A DNA stretch of 64,000 nt, taken from SHLQ01 sp964451305. GTDB taxonomy: Bacteria; Actinomycetota; Acidimicrobiia; Acidimicrobiales; SHLQ01. The position numbers and the translations under genes were made by a program. Shown here piece by piece: positions 41,985 through 50,675 of the stretch; position 1 is the stretch's first letter; each line of letters begins with the position of its first letter. Location of the stretch: positions 6,337 through 70,336 of the forward strand of contig CAYVHV010000017.1 in assembly GCA_964451305.1 (NCBI GenBank), written 5' to 3'. Under the pieces are notes generated by a model that worked only from the letters and a program-made list of their open reading frames with translations, did no database searches and was not told the origin of the DNA.

Positions 41985-43078
41985 AAGAACCACTCGCTGA
42001 CGGCAAAGATAAGGAAGCCGACGAGCCCTCCCACGAGCGTGCCGTTAATGCGAATGAACTGCAGATCGCATCCGACAGGGGGCTCGATTCGGTCGATCAG
42101 TTCGTCGGCGTCCCAACCCTGCACCGTGTCCGCGATCAGCTGGCCGATCTCGGCTCCACCAGCTTCGGCTACCGAGATCACCACCGACTCGATCCACGAG
42201 TCGACCTTTGCCTGAAGTTCGGCGTCGGCGAGCAGCTGGTCGGAGAGGACCTTGATCGCTGCGGCGAGCCGATCGTTGACCACCGACTCAGCGCCTTCAG
42301 CAACGCTGCCGATTCCATTTCGCACCGATAGCCAAAGGTCACGAATCCAAGCCTCAAACTCGGGATGATCGAGAAGGTCCTGCTTGAGTTCTTCTGCTTG
42401 GGTGATGAGCCGATCGTTCGAACGCAGCCGGGCCGCCAACGCACTCGATTGCTCGCCTCCACCATTGCCTGCGCCTCCATCGTCGAGCCCGACGAACGGG
42501 GCGACAATGTCCACAACGCGGCCCATGATCGGCACGATCGAGACCCGACGAAGCCGATCCCGAAGCAACGTGTCGGTCAGGCTGCTGACATCATCTTCCA
42601 ACACCGTCATCACCGCACCCAGCGGAATCTCCAACTCCGCGACGACCTTGAGCGCATTCTCAGGCTCTCGAAGCCAAAGTCCGATTCGGCGGCTCACCTC
42701 AACGCTCTCGAGCTTCTGGGCCACCACCTCAGCGGTAAGAAAGTTGGATTGGACGAACTGGCCGAGCCCTTCACCGATCTCATCTTTTCGGGTCGGCACG
42801 ATCGCGGTATGTGGGATCGGCAGACCGAGCGGGTGTTTAAATAGTGCCGTGACGGCGAACCAGTCGGCAATGGCTCCCACCATCGCTGCTTCAGCGGTCG
42901 CCCGAACATATCCGAGGGCGGGAGTGTCCCCTTCAAAGATCCGAGCGACGACGAACACGATCGCAGCTCCGACCAAGAGCGCTGTCGCAACCCGCTTCAT
43001 CTGTTTGAGCTTGCGTCTCTGTTCGGCCTCAGCCGGTGTGTGTGCAAGTTCGATCTTCGGTGGTGTGTTTGTTTCCAC
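41981..43078 (-). CDS. DUF445 family membrane protein
   Basis: A 365-residue protein with membrane helices near the N-terminus (VATALLVGAAIVFVVARIF) and C-terminus (GTLVGGLVGFLIFAVSEWF). The DUF445 pattern is AEAAMVGAIADWFAVTALFKHPLGLPIPHTAIVPTRKDEIGEGLGQFVQSNFL. The long middle is helical. GTG start at 43078, supported by TACTGT 7 nt upstream. Function of the family is unknown. Confidence 0.92.
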   Translation of the reverse strand: METNTPPKIELAHTPAEAEQRRKLKQMKRVATALLVGAAIVFVVARIFEGDTPALGYVRATAEAAMVGAIADWFAVTALFKHPLGLPIPHTAIVPTRKDEIGEGLGQFVQSNFLTAEVVAQKLESVEVSRRIGLWLREPENALKVVAELEIPLGAVMTVLEDDVSSLTDTLLRDRLRRVSIVPIMGRVVDIVAPFVGLDDGGAGNGGGEQSSALAARLRSNDRLITQAEELKQDLLDHPEFEAWIRDLWLSVRNGIGSVAEGAESVVNDRLAAAIKVLSDQLLADAELQAKVDSWIESVVISVAEAGGAEIGQLIADTVQGWDADELIDRIEPPVGCDLQFIRINGTLVGGLVGFLIFAVSEWFF

Positions 43079-43085
43079 CGCCCGA

Positions 43086-43091
43086 ACAGTA
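43086..43091 (-). promoter_or_regulatory. Probable -10 box of the DUF445 gene
   Basis: TACTGT on the minus strand, 7 nt before the GTG at 43078. Confidence 0.4.
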
Positions 43092-43161
43092 GTTGTGACG
43101 AAGGGCGGTCGCCCGGAACTACGCTAGTTCCGACTTCGACGACCCAGATGAGAGCGGTGCT

Positions 43162-44043
43162 GTGCAGCTCGGCGTTTCCATTAGTTCAACCCACCACGAG
43201 AACGGCCCTCGATTCATGATCGAGCGTACCCGCACAGCTCATAGCGCGGGCGTCAGTTCGCTGACGATCGGCGACCACCACAACATGGGTGTCCCATATG
43301 CACAGAACACCCCGATGCTCGGACGCATGCTCGCCGAATGGCCAGATCGGCCAGCGGGATGTTTGTTTCTCGTCCCGCTATGGCACCCGTTGTTTATGGC
43401 CGAACACATCGGCACGCTTGCCGCCATGCACGCTGGCGCCTTCATCGTGCAGACCGGCATTGGCTGGGGCGAGGACCAATTCGCTGCACTCGGTGCTGAC
43501 CACTCGACGCGAGGCGCCAACATCGAGGCGGCGATTCCGGTTGTGAAGGCCCTCCTCGCGGGCGAACGGATCGATGCCCCCGAGTTCAATATGGTCGGTG
43601 CGAGGGTCGGCCTCCGACCAAACCCCGGACAGACGATCGACTGGTGGATTGCTGGCGGCGTCGATGTGGCGATACGGCGTGCCGCCCGGATGGGGAACGC
43701 CTGGTACGCAACGGCGGGAGCCGGGGTCACGGCCACGCGCCCCGCAATGGAGCTCTATCGAAGTGTTGGCGGCCAGCGAGCCATCGTCAGACTCGATGGG
43801 CTCATCCTCGAAGACGGCGACGCCGCGCGCTCCATGGCCGCAGAGATCGTGGCCCGCGGCTACCGAGGCCAACGAATGGACCAGCTGGTGGTCGGCAGCC
43901 CCGACGACGCAGCAGAGAAGTTCGAGACCTACCGAGAAGCCGGGTTCGATGACATCATGTTCCGCTGTATGACCGCTCCTCAGGATGCTGCTCTCGAAAC
44001 GCTCGAGCACCTCGGAGCGCTCAATCGCTCCATTACGGACTGA
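43162..44043 (+). CDS. LLM class flavin/F420-dependent oxidoreductase
   Basis: A 293-residue luciferase-like oxidoreductase. LGVSISSTHHENGP, LTIGDHHNMG, FLVPLWHPLFMAEHIGTLAAM, QTGIGWGEDQFAALG, GLRPNPGQTIDWWIAGGVDVAIRRAARMGNAWYA and a C-terminal EKFETYREAGFDDIMFR follow the family barrel. It starts with GTG at 43162; no strong ribosome site or promoter box is seen. Divergent from DUF445. Substrate unknown. Confidence 0.88.
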   Translation: MQLGVSISSTHHENGPRFMIERTRTAHSAGVSSLTIGDHHNMGVPYAQNTPMLGRMLAEWPDRPAGCLFLVPLWHPLFMAEHIGTLAAMHAGAFIVQTGIGWGEDQFAALGADHSTRGANIEAAIPVVKALLAGERIDAPEFNMVGARVGLRPNPGQTIDWWIAGGVDVAIRRAARMGNAWYATAGAGVTATRPAMELYRSVGGQRAIVRLDGLILEDGDAARSMAAEIVARGYRGQRMDQLVVGSPDDAAEKFETYREAGFDDIMFRCMTAPQDAALETLEHLGALNRSITD

Positions 44044-44047
44044 GCAT

Positions 44048-44524
44048 TTACTGCCCGGAGCAGTCCTGGGGGCCAATCGGCGAGACCTCGTCGGAAGGCA
44101 GCTCGTTCGACCACGAACTCGACAAACCAACGGAGATAATTCCGTCCTGTTCGACCCGGTCGAGCAAGCCCGTGCCCGTCTCGGGGTGCCAGTAGATCGC
44201 TGCGAGGTCGATGTCGGTGCACAGCACGGTGATGCGTTCATAACCAGCGGCGATAAAGGCCGGGTCGAACGCTTCGAACACCTCTTGGGGCGTCGCTGAA
44301 TCGACCGGAGTCCACTCGTGGATCACCGAACCCGCTTCGGACCCGAACAGGCCAAAGCCCGGGTCCTCGACGATGATCTCGCCGAGGCGTTCGTATCCCT
44401 CAGGGGTCTCGATTGCTTCTGCGATGTCGACCGCGAGCGATCGCCGGTCTGCATCCACCTCCCCGGCACATGCAGCGAGCACGAGAGCGAAAGCGAAGAA
44501 CCAGAGATATCGGGGTGATCTCAT
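44048..44524 (-). CDS. Lipoprotein, unknown
   Basis: A 158-residue exported lipoprotein. Signal peptide YLWFFAFALVLAAC with lipobox LAAC, then a single acidic domain with two further Cys (VLCTDIDL, QDCSGQ) and HEWTPVDSATPQEVFEAFDPAFIAAGY. No family recognised. Confidence 0.7.
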   Translation of the reverse strand: MRSPRYLWFFAFALVLAACAGEVDADRRSLAVDIAEAIETPEGYERLGEIIVEDPGFGLFGSEAGSVIHEWTPVDSATPQEVFEAFDPAFIAAGYERITVLCTDIDLAAIYWHPETGTGLLDRVEQDGIISVGLSSSWSNELPSDEVSPIGPQDCSGQ

Positions 44525-44530
44525 GCATAG

Positions 44531-44536
44531 AGTCTA
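44531..44536 (-). promoter_or_regulatory. Leaderless -10 box of the lipoprotein gene
   Basis: TAGACT on the minus strand, 6 nt before the ATG at 44524. Confidence 0.55.
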
Positions 44537-44606
44537 CGGGCACGGGTCGACTCTCCGGCCCGTGCCGGTACGCATCGGCGAGCTGACGCGTAGTACACAT
44601 ACAGAG

Positions 44607-45836
44607 ATGTTGGAGACTCTTCGGTCTGTTATTCAGTTGAGGTCGTTCGAGCGAGACCCAATCCAACGGCGCCTCTCGTCATGCGCCAACGTCGACGACT
44701 ATCGACGAATCGCCAAGAGACGACTTCCAGCCGGAATATTCGATTACATCGATGGAGCTGCTGAAGACGAATCCGCCATGTCGCGAAACGCGTCTCGATT
44801 CACTGACCGAACTCTGGTGCCTCGGGTACTTCGCGACGTCAGTGCGGTCGACACGTCTACCGAGATTCTTGGAGCGTCGGCGTCGATGCCGTTGATCATC
44901 GCGCCGACGGGCTTTCCTCGAATTGCGCACCCTGACGGCGAGCTTGCGACCGCTCGTTCAGCGGCTCGCCACGACATTCCGTTCTCGCTCTCGACGATGG
45001 GAACTCGATCGATCGAGGAGGTCGCCTCGGTATGCCCTGGGCGAAAGTGGTTCCAGGTCTACGTCTGGCGCGATCGTGAACTGACCAAAGACATGCTCAT
45101 CCGGGCGCGTGAGAACGGCTACGAGGCGCTCTTCATCACCGTCGATACCGCCGTGCTCGGTCGCCGCGAACGAGACGTTCGTCGGGGTATGGCGCTCCCT
45201 CCGAAACTCGGGCTCGATACGTTCATCGATGGAGTAAAGCGACCGGCCTGGGTGCTCGACTTCCTTCGGAGCGATCCAATCGTATTCTCGAATGTCGCCG
45301 TGTCGACTCGACGACTCGGGCATAACACCGAAGATGGCTCGTCGGCGGTCTCGCTCGCAGGCTTCATCAACAGCCAGTTCGACCCGAAGCTTTCATGGGA
45401 CGATGTCGCATGGATCCGCGAACAGTGGGACGGCCCGATCATTCTGAAGGGAATTCAGTCGGTCGCTGATGCAAAGATCGCTGTCTCCGAAGAGGTCGAC
45501 GCAATTGCGCTCTCGAACCACGGCGGACGACAACTCGACGCTGCGCCGGCCATCATCGATCTGGTCGCGCCGGTAGCCGACGCGGTCTCCGGCGAGATCG
45601 AGATCTACTGCGACGGCGGCGTACGGCGGGGTTCCGACATCGTCAAAGCTGTCGCTCTCGGCGCTGACGCGTGCATGATCGGCCGGCCTCACCTGTATGC
45701 CCTCGCAGCGGGGGGAGAGTCGGGCGTTGATCACTTGCTCGACTTCTTTCGCGACGGCATCGAACAGACCATGGCCCTCACCGGGGTGAACGCCATCGAC
45801 GATATCGACCGAAGCCTTGTCGCTGACGAACGGTAA
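44607..45836 (+). CDS. FMN-dependent alpha-hydroxy-acid (lactate-type) dehydrogenase
   Basis: A 409-residue FMN TIM-barrel enzyme that oxidises 2-hydroxy acids such as L-lactate. Key parts are AKRRLPAGIFDYIDGAAEDE, APTGFPRIAHPDGELATARSAARH, FQVYVWRD, ILKGIQSV (catalytic Lys), the signature SNHGGRQLD (catalytic His, Arg) and YCDGGVRRGSDIVKAVALGADACMIGRP. ATG at 44607 is chosen by family N-terminus; longer frames run into the divergent lipoprotein gene. ApbE follows after 11 bp, so they are likely an operon. The physiological acceptor and acid are not known. Confidence 0.9.
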   Translation: MLETLRSVIQLRSFERDPIQRRLSSCANVDDYRRIAKRRLPAGIFDYIDGAAEDESAMSRNASRFTDRTLVPRVLRDVSAVDTSTEILGASASMPLIIAPTGFPRIAHPDGELATARSAARHDIPFSLSTMGTRSIEEVASVCPGRKWFQVYVWRDRELTKDMLIRARENGYEALFITVDTAVLGRRERDVRRGMALPPKLGLDTFIDGVKRPAWVLDFLRSDPIVFSNVAVSTRRLGHNTEDGSSAVSLAGFINSQFDPKLSWDDVAWIREQWDGPIILKGIQSVADAKIAVSEEVDAIALSNHGGRQLDAAPAIIDLVAPVADAVSGEIEIYCDGGVRRGSDIVKAVALGADACMIGRPHLYALAAGGESGVDHLLDFFRDGIEQTMALTGVNAIDDIDRSLVADER

Positions 45837-45847
45837 GGCGAGCCACG

Positions 45848-46783
45848 GTGAACGAACCGAACGAGCACCGAACCGTCGTCCACGGACCACTCGGAACGGT
45901 CGTCGATCTCCGAGTCCGCGAGGCGAATAGCAAAGGTGAACAGGTCAAATCGTGGGTCCTTCACGAACTCGCGCGGCTCGAATCGATCTTTAGCGTGTAC
46001 GACGCGACTAGCGAACTCTGTCGTTGGCGGCGCGGCGAAGCGGTCGAAGCGTCACCGGAGTTCTGCGATCTGATGGAGCTCGTTCTGCATTGGCAGGAAC
46101 GAACGAACGGTCTTTTTAACCCGTGCCTCGAAGCCTTGACGCACGCGTGGCGCGAAGCCGAACACACCGGTGTCCCACCAGATGCCTGCCGACTCGCCAC
46201 GATCGCCGCCGAGATCCAATCACCACGGTTCCAGTTCGTACATGGCACTCCAACGCCCATTGCAGACTGCTCAACACTCAGCCTCAACGCGATCGCGAAG
46301 GGTTTCATCGTCGACCAGACGGCCGAGGCAGCAACCCAGAGGTTCCACCTCGGTTCGATCACCCTCAATATCGGTGGCGATATTCGCCACATCGGAACAA
46401 ACCACGTCCGTATCGGGGTCGAGAATCCCCATCGCCCCTACGACAACGAACCAGCGTTGACGACGATTGAACTCAGCGATGGCGCATTCGCCACGAGTGG
46501 CTCCGCACGACGTGGGTTCACGATCGATGAGCGGCGATATAGCCATGTGCTCGATCCCCGGACCGGTCAACCCGCTGTTGGAATTGCAAGTGTGTCGGTG
46601 ATCGCCCCGCTCGCCACAACCGCCGATGTCCTCGCCACCGCAGCGGCGGTCCTCGGACCGCACGACGCGATCTCTTGGCTCGCCGACATCGACGACGTCT
46701 ACGGGTTCGTCGTCAGCAGCGATGGCGACCGCTTCGCAACCCCGAGTTGGATCGACCGCTTTGGCTCGATCACGCCAGCGTGA
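45848..46783 (+). CDS. apbE: FAD:protein FMN transferase (ApbE)
   Basis: A 311-residue enzyme that attaches FMN from FAD covalently to Ser/Thr of target proteins. HGPLGTVVDLRV, LARLESIFSVYDATSELCRWRRG, LSLNAIAKGFIVDQTAEAA (FAD binding), LNIGGDIRHIG, SGSARRGF, SHVLDPRTGQPAVGIASVSVIAPLATTADVLATAAAVLG (metal-binding Asp in TTADVLAT) are family features. No signal peptide is evident, unlike many exported ApbE. GTG start at 45848. Downstream and convergent are PepSY and DUF2271 genes, families that often accompany ApbE. Confidence 0.93.
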   Translation: MNEPNEHRTVVHGPLGTVVDLRVREANSKGEQVKSWVLHELARLESIFSVYDATSELCRWRRGEAVEASPEFCDLMELVLHWQERTNGLFNPCLEALTHAWREAEHTGVPPDACRLATIAAEIQSPRFQFVHGTPTPIADCSTLSLNAIAKGFIVDQTAEAATQRFHLGSITLNIGGDIRHIGTNHVRIGVENPHRPYDNEPALTTIELSDGAFATSGSARRGFTIDERRYSHVLDPRTGQPAVGIASVSVIAPLATTADVLATAAAVLGPHDAISWLADIDDVYGFVVSSDGDRFATPSWIDRFGSITPA

Positions 46784-47420
46784 TCGCCACGAGCACCCCA
46801 ACGACCAGCACGCCAGCTCCCGCAGTGAGAAGAGCGGATCGGCGACGTTTGCGCATGAGCAGCTGCATGGTGAGTCCGGTGATGGACAGCGTGACGAGGA
46901 ATCCAGCCGTCACGTCGATCACCCAACTCCACAAGCCACCGGTGTCTTCGCCTCGGTGCAGGTCACGGAACACCGCTACCCAGCCCTCCTGAGACACGGT
47001 GAGGTCGTATGCCCCGTCCTCGACATCGAAGAGGAGATCGGCAGAAAAGCCAGCATTGCGATACGCGATCGTCCCCTCGCCGTTGCTTTCGTCGAAGCTG
47101 TCGACCTGGCCGGTGACCCCATATTCTGCTCGCACGAACTCTGAGATCGACAAGAACTGGACAACCCCATCGACATTGGTGACCTCGAACGGGAACTCGC
47201 CCTCGAACGTCTCGACCGATACTTCTTCGCCAAAGGTCCATTCCGGGTGGTTCAGCGCAATCCCGGTCAGGCCAAAGAACATCACGATGATCAGCGTGAT
47301 CATGCTCGCGTAGACGTGGATCTTGCGTGCCCACACCTGAGCGTTCTTCTTCATCGGCGAGGGTGCAGGTGACGACGGCATTGGAGTCGACGGCGCAGGC
47401 GATTCGGAAATGGCTGTCAT
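46770..47420 (-). CDS. PepSY domain membrane protein
   Basis: A 216-residue PepSY-associated membrane protein, probably moving electrons across the membrane. A Pro/Ser-rich N-terminus precedes the first helix (VWARKIHVYASMITLIIVMFFGLTGIALNHPEW), then an extracytoplasmic PepSY-like region (FEVTNVDGVVQFLSISEFVRAEYG; LTVSQEGWVAVFRDLHRGEDTGGLWSW), and two C-terminal helices (AGFLVTLSITGLTMQLLM; LTAGAGVLVVGVLVAITL). The RKIHVY His and DLHRG His are potential heme ligands. ATG at 47420 is chosen with GAGG 4 nt upstream. Its 3' end overlaps that of apbE by 14 bp. Confidence 0.85.
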   Translation of the reverse strand: MTAISESPAPSTPMPSSPAPSPMKKNAQVWARKIHVYASMITLIIVMFFGLTGIALNHPEWTFGEEVSVETFEGEFPFEVTNVDGVVQFLSISEFVRAEYGVTGQVDSFDESNGEGTIAYRNAGFSADLLFDVEDGAYDLTVSQEGWVAVFRDLHRGEDTGGLWSWVIDVTAGFLVTLSITGLTMQLLMRKRRRSALLTAGAGVLVVGVLVAITLA

Positions 47421-47454
47421 AGGGCCTCGGGTTCGCTGGTATTGATCTAGCCGG

Positions 47455-48159
47455 TCAGATGATGAACTCGGCAGATGCAGAAACGATCTCGCTGTTCGCA
47501 TCGATGGCGGTAACGAACGGGGTCTCCCCAATGGTAATTGGAGAACTGGTGATGCTGTAGGTGCCGCCGCGTCGCACACTTTCGATGAAAAGCACATAGT
47601 CGCCTTGAGACACGGGCGCTCCGGCCATATCGAGCCCATTCCAGACGACCTGGTGCTCGCCTGCGACACGCGTGGCGCTCGAGATGGTGTCGTCACCAGT
47701 CGCCGACCACCGACGCAACCGTGCAAACCAGCGTTCGGTCCGAGGGTCCGTCATGTCCTGCTGGATCCACAGGCTGATCAACGCCACGAGGTTGCCGAAC
47801 GGATCCTCAACCCACGTCGCCATGTACGGGTTCTCCTGGCGATCCGGCGAACCGAATTCATAGGTGAATGCAATCGCGAGCTCAGCTCCCGGTGGGAAGG
47901 TGCCCCCGGTGACGTCGCCCGCTGTTGATTCGCGCAGTGTGGCATCGTCGGCAGGATCCGCGATGTCTGGTGCTGAAGTCGATGTCGAAGTCGAAGAGCC
48001 AACGTTCGCGAAAACCTGAGCATCGTTGTTGCCACACGCGGTGACGACAGCTGCAGCGCCTAGCCCGGCTGTCTTGGCAAGAAACGACCGACGCGAGACG
48101 GAGATAAGTCGAGGTTCCGCGGGTGCAGACTCGGCTGGGGGGTTTGAGAGGCTTTTCAT
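47455..48159 (-). CDS. Tat-exported DUF2271 protein
   Basis: A 234-residue exported lipoprotein-like protein. It has a twin-arginine signal (SRRSFLAKTAGLGAAAVVTAC) with a Cys at the cleavage site, a Ser/Thr/Asp spacer, and a DUF2271 domain (YMATWVEDPFGNLVALISLWIQQD, RWFARLRRWSATGDDTISSATRVAGEHQVVWNGLDMAGAPV). DUF2271 proteins occur beside PepSY and ApbE in flavin-linked extracytosolic electron transfer loci. Same strand as PepSY, 34 bp upstream, so an operon. Confidence 0.87.
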   Translation of the reverse strand: MKSLSNPPAESAPAEPRLISVSRRSFLAKTAGLGAAAVVTACGNNDAQVFANVGSSTSTSTSAPDIADPADDATLRESTAGDVTGGTFPPGAELAIAFTYEFGSPDRQENPYMATWVEDPFGNLVALISLWIQQDMTDPRTERWFARLRRWSATGDDTISSATRVAGEHQVVWNGLDMAGAPVSQGDYVLFIESVRRGGTYSITSSPITIGETPFVTAIDANSEIVSASAEFII

Positions 48160-48282
48160 ACGATCCTGAAGGGGCTACTCGGCAACAACACCAATGTTGC
48201 GATCACAGGTTGAGAGTTTCCTGAAGATGGCCCAACAAATGTGCTGAAATCCACTCCGCGCCCAACACTCAATGCTCAGCAC

Positions 48283-49047
48283 TCAATACAGCGGTGTAGG
48301 GCTCGATCCCACTCGAGCATTTCCGAGATCTGCGGTGTTTCCGGCATCGTTGCCCGCAGCAATGCCGGCGTAGTTCGAGACCGATGTCTTCAACCGATTG
48401 AGGTTGGTGAACTTCTCTTCGACGGCTTCATCGACCGATGCTCTCCGCGATGCCAAAACCGGCAGCACCGAATCAGGCCCGGACTCTTCGGTTGCGGCAT
48501 CGGCAGCGGAGCTACGAGCCTGTTCCAACCGGCTGCTGACCGTCCACGCAAAGCCATTTAGGAACGAACGCCGGAACGACTTCGTACGGTTGCGGCCACG
48601 CCCGTCGACCTGCGCTCCGTGGGAAAGCATGATGTTGACCGCTTGGAGCAGCAGCGATGTGAAGAGCAGCTCCACCGAGTCGAGATCGGAGTCGTAGCCA
48701 ACGATCGTTGCGTAGTTACCATCTCGCGAGAACATCTCGCCGGATCGAACCATGTCTCGAAACTGCACGTCGTCGAGACCGTAGATCGCCCGACAGCCAT
48801 TGGCTTGAGCTACTCCCCCGAGAAGCATGTACTTCTCTTTTGGATATGGCGCTGCAATGAAGATGATTCGGGTCGAAACGGCGCCCCGACCGGTCTTTTC
48901 TTCGATGAGTGCGAGGTCGATTGCGTGCGCTGCGATCAGCTCTTGTGCCTTTGCGGTGAGCGCAGACGCTTCGTCGGGGTAGGTGGTCGACTCGGCCTTT
49001 GCCAGTAGGGCACGGATGGTCTGGAGAATTCGGTCAGATGATGCCAT
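48283..49047 (-). CDS. DUF2786 domain protein
   Basis: A 254-residue soluble protein. The N-terminal ILQTIRALLAKAESTTYPDEASALTAKAQELIAAHAID is the DUF2786 signature, of unknown function. The following part has GYDSDLDSVELLFTSLLLQAVNIML and RSFRRSFLNGFAWTVSSRL-like helices. No catalytic motif. The region upstream to 49136 holds nothing clear. Confidence 0.88.
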   Translation of the reverse strand: MASSDRILQTIRALLAKAESTTYPDEASALTAKAQELIAAHAIDLALIEEKTGRGAVSTRIIFIAAPYPKEKYMLLGGVAQANGCRAIYGLDDVQFRDMVRSGEMFSRDGNYATIVGYDSDLDSVELLFTSLLLQAVNIMLSHGAQVDGRGRNRTKSFRRSFLNGFAWTVSSRLEQARSSAADAATEESGPDSVLPVLASRRASVDEAVEEKFTNLNRLKTSVSNYAGIAAGNDAGNTADLGNARVGSSPTPLY

Positions 49048-49136
49048 GGGGTAACTCTCGCGTCCGGGTGTGACAACGCCCGTTGCCTCACCCTTGGCAT
49101 TATCCGCCGGGAGCCTCGTCGGCTCGCGGACCTCGC

Positions 49137-50162
49137 TCAGGATTCGAAGCCGCGAAGGATCGACGCCACGTTTTTGCCGACCTCATCCACGGCATATCCA
49201 CCTTCGAACACCAAGACCGTCGGCAACGTGGCACCCTCGATGCGCTGACCGATCTCCTCAAAGTCGCCGGACCGGAGCGTGAACTTGCTGATCGGGTCTT
49301 TCTCGAACGTGTCGACCCCTACGGAGATGACCAACGCTTCACTGTCAATCTCCGTAGCCTTGTCGAGGCACCGGTCGAGCGCGGCGGCCCACGGTTCCCA
49401 CGAGGTCCCATGCGGGAGCGGCTCGTTGTGGTTGTACCCAACGCCTCGGCCAGCGCCGGTCTCATCTGCGTGACCAAGGAAGTATGGGAACTCCACCACG
49501 GGGTCCGCATGGACCGACAGATACGCGACGTCGTCTCGCTCATAGAAGATGTCTTGGGTGCCGTTGCCGTGGTGGTAATCGATGTCGATGATGCTGACCC
49601 GGCCCGTGCCACCATCGATGAGTTGCTGCGCGGCGATCGCTGCATTGTTGAGATAGCAGTAACCACCGAACTGGTCGGCCGACGCGTGATGACCGGGCGG
49701 ACGACAGAGCGCAAAGGCTGCCCGCTCGCCACGCTGCACCGCAGAGGTTGCCGATTGCGCGAGCGCTGCTCCGCCCCGCACCGCCGACCACGTACCCGAG
49801 GTGATGGAACAATCTGCGGCGAACGAGTACCAGCCGAGCTTGCCATGGATCGACTCCGGGGGATGCGATTCGCCCATCCGACGCACGGGCCAACAAAAGC
49901 CCATCGCTGCATCGCCAGTCCCACCGGCTGCGACCCATTCGTCCCACGCCGTTTGGAGAAAATCGAGGTATCCCGCATCGTGGACGCTTCCAATGATGTT
50001 CATGTCGAGGGGCTGCACATCACCAAAGGTGTGCCCGGCATCGATGAGTGCCGCTCGGACCACGTCCGCGCGCTCTGGCCGTTCCCACGACGGAATCAAC
50101 GTGACCCCGTCGAGCTCGAGTGCGTGGTGTTGACGGTGATCATCACTTGCGAATACGTACAT
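49137..50162 (-). CDS. Acetylpolyamine amidohydrolase-type deacetylase
   Basis: A 341-residue zinc deacetylase of the histone deacetylase superfamily. Active-site pair RPPGHHA (His158, His159), zinc ligands in IDIDYHHGNGTQD (Asp195, His197) and in VSVGVDTFEKDP. SIHGKLGWYSFAADCSITSGTW and HADPVVEFPYFLGHADETG closely follow acetylpolyamine amidohydrolases rather than AcuC, so the substrate is probably an acetylated polyamine or similar small amide. Start confirmed by TAGTCT 6 nt upstream. Divergent from the PPOX gene. Confidence 0.92.
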   Translation of the reverse strand: MYVFASDDHRQHHALELDGVTLIPSWERPERADVVRAALIDAGHTFGDVQPLDMNIIGSVHDAGYLDFLQTAWDEWVAAGGTGDAAMGFCWPVRRMGESHPPESIHGKLGWYSFAADCSITSGTWSAVRGGAALAQSATSAVQRGERAAFALCRPPGHHASADQFGGYCYLNNAAIAAQQLIDGGTGRVSIIDIDYHHGNGTQDIFYERDDVAYLSVHADPVVEFPYFLGHADETGAGRGVGYNHNEPLPHGTSWEPWAAALDRCLDKATEIDSEALVISVGVDTFEKDPISKFTLRSGDFEEIGQRIEGATLPTVLVFEGGYAVDEVGKNVASILRGFES

Positions 50163-50168
50163 ACTGGG

Positions 50169-50174
50169 AGACTA
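50169..50174 (-). promoter_or_regulatory. Leaderless -10 box of the deacetylase gene
   Basis: TAGTCT on the minus strand, 6 nt before the ATG at 50162, inside the 27-bp divergent spacer. Confidence 0.55.
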
Positions 50175-50189
50175 GGAAAGAGAGCCCAC

Positions 50190-50675
50190 ATGCCCAGCAT
50201 TGACGACGTAAAGCACTACCTGTCCACCGACACCGGCCTCGCCGTGATCAGCACAACCCAGGCCGATGGACGAGTGCTGTCAAGCCTCGTCAACTTTGGG
50301 GTCATCGATCATCCGGTTACCGGTGAACCTCGGGTGGCGATGGTTTCGGGCGGAAGCGCAGCGCGGCTCGGCCACGTCCGTCGAGGCTCAGAGGTCACCG
50401 TGGCGGTGACCCGTGGCTGGAACTGGGTTGGGGTAACCGGTCCAGCCGAGCTCATCGGCCCCGCCGACGACGGTCCGCTCGACGCCGACGCGATCCGCCT
50501 GCTCCTTCGAGAGATCTACACCGCAGCCGGCGGCGCCCATGACGACTTCGACGAGTTCGACCGCGAGATGGTCAAAGACGGCCGCACCGCCGTGCTGGTC
50601 GAACCATCTCGGATCATCGGCAACTCCCCGCAGGCTGACCTACCACGTATCGACGAATCTGCGTCTCTCATGTGA
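50190..50675 (+). CDS. Pyridoxamine 5'-phosphate oxidase-fold protein (F420/FMN type)
   Basis: A 161-residue split-barrel protein. VKHYLSTDTGLAVISTTQADGRVLSSLVNFGVIDHP, VAMVSGGSAARLGHVRRGSEVTVAVTRGWNWVGVTGPAELIGP and TAVLVEPSRIIGN match the F420-dependent PPOX family (TIGR03618-like). It should use F420 or FMN for small-molecule reduction. ATG at 50190 has AGGAAAGAG upstream. Its last 36 bp overlap the end of the convergent carboxylase gene. Confidence 0.88.
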   Translation: MPSIDDVKHYLSTDTGLAVISTTQADGRVLSSLVNFGVIDHPVTGEPRVAMVSGGSAARLGHVRRGSEVTVAVTRGWNWVGVTGPAELIGPADDGPLDADAIRLLLREIYTAAGGAHDDFDEFDREMVKDGRTAVLVEPSRIIGNSPQADLPRIDESASLM

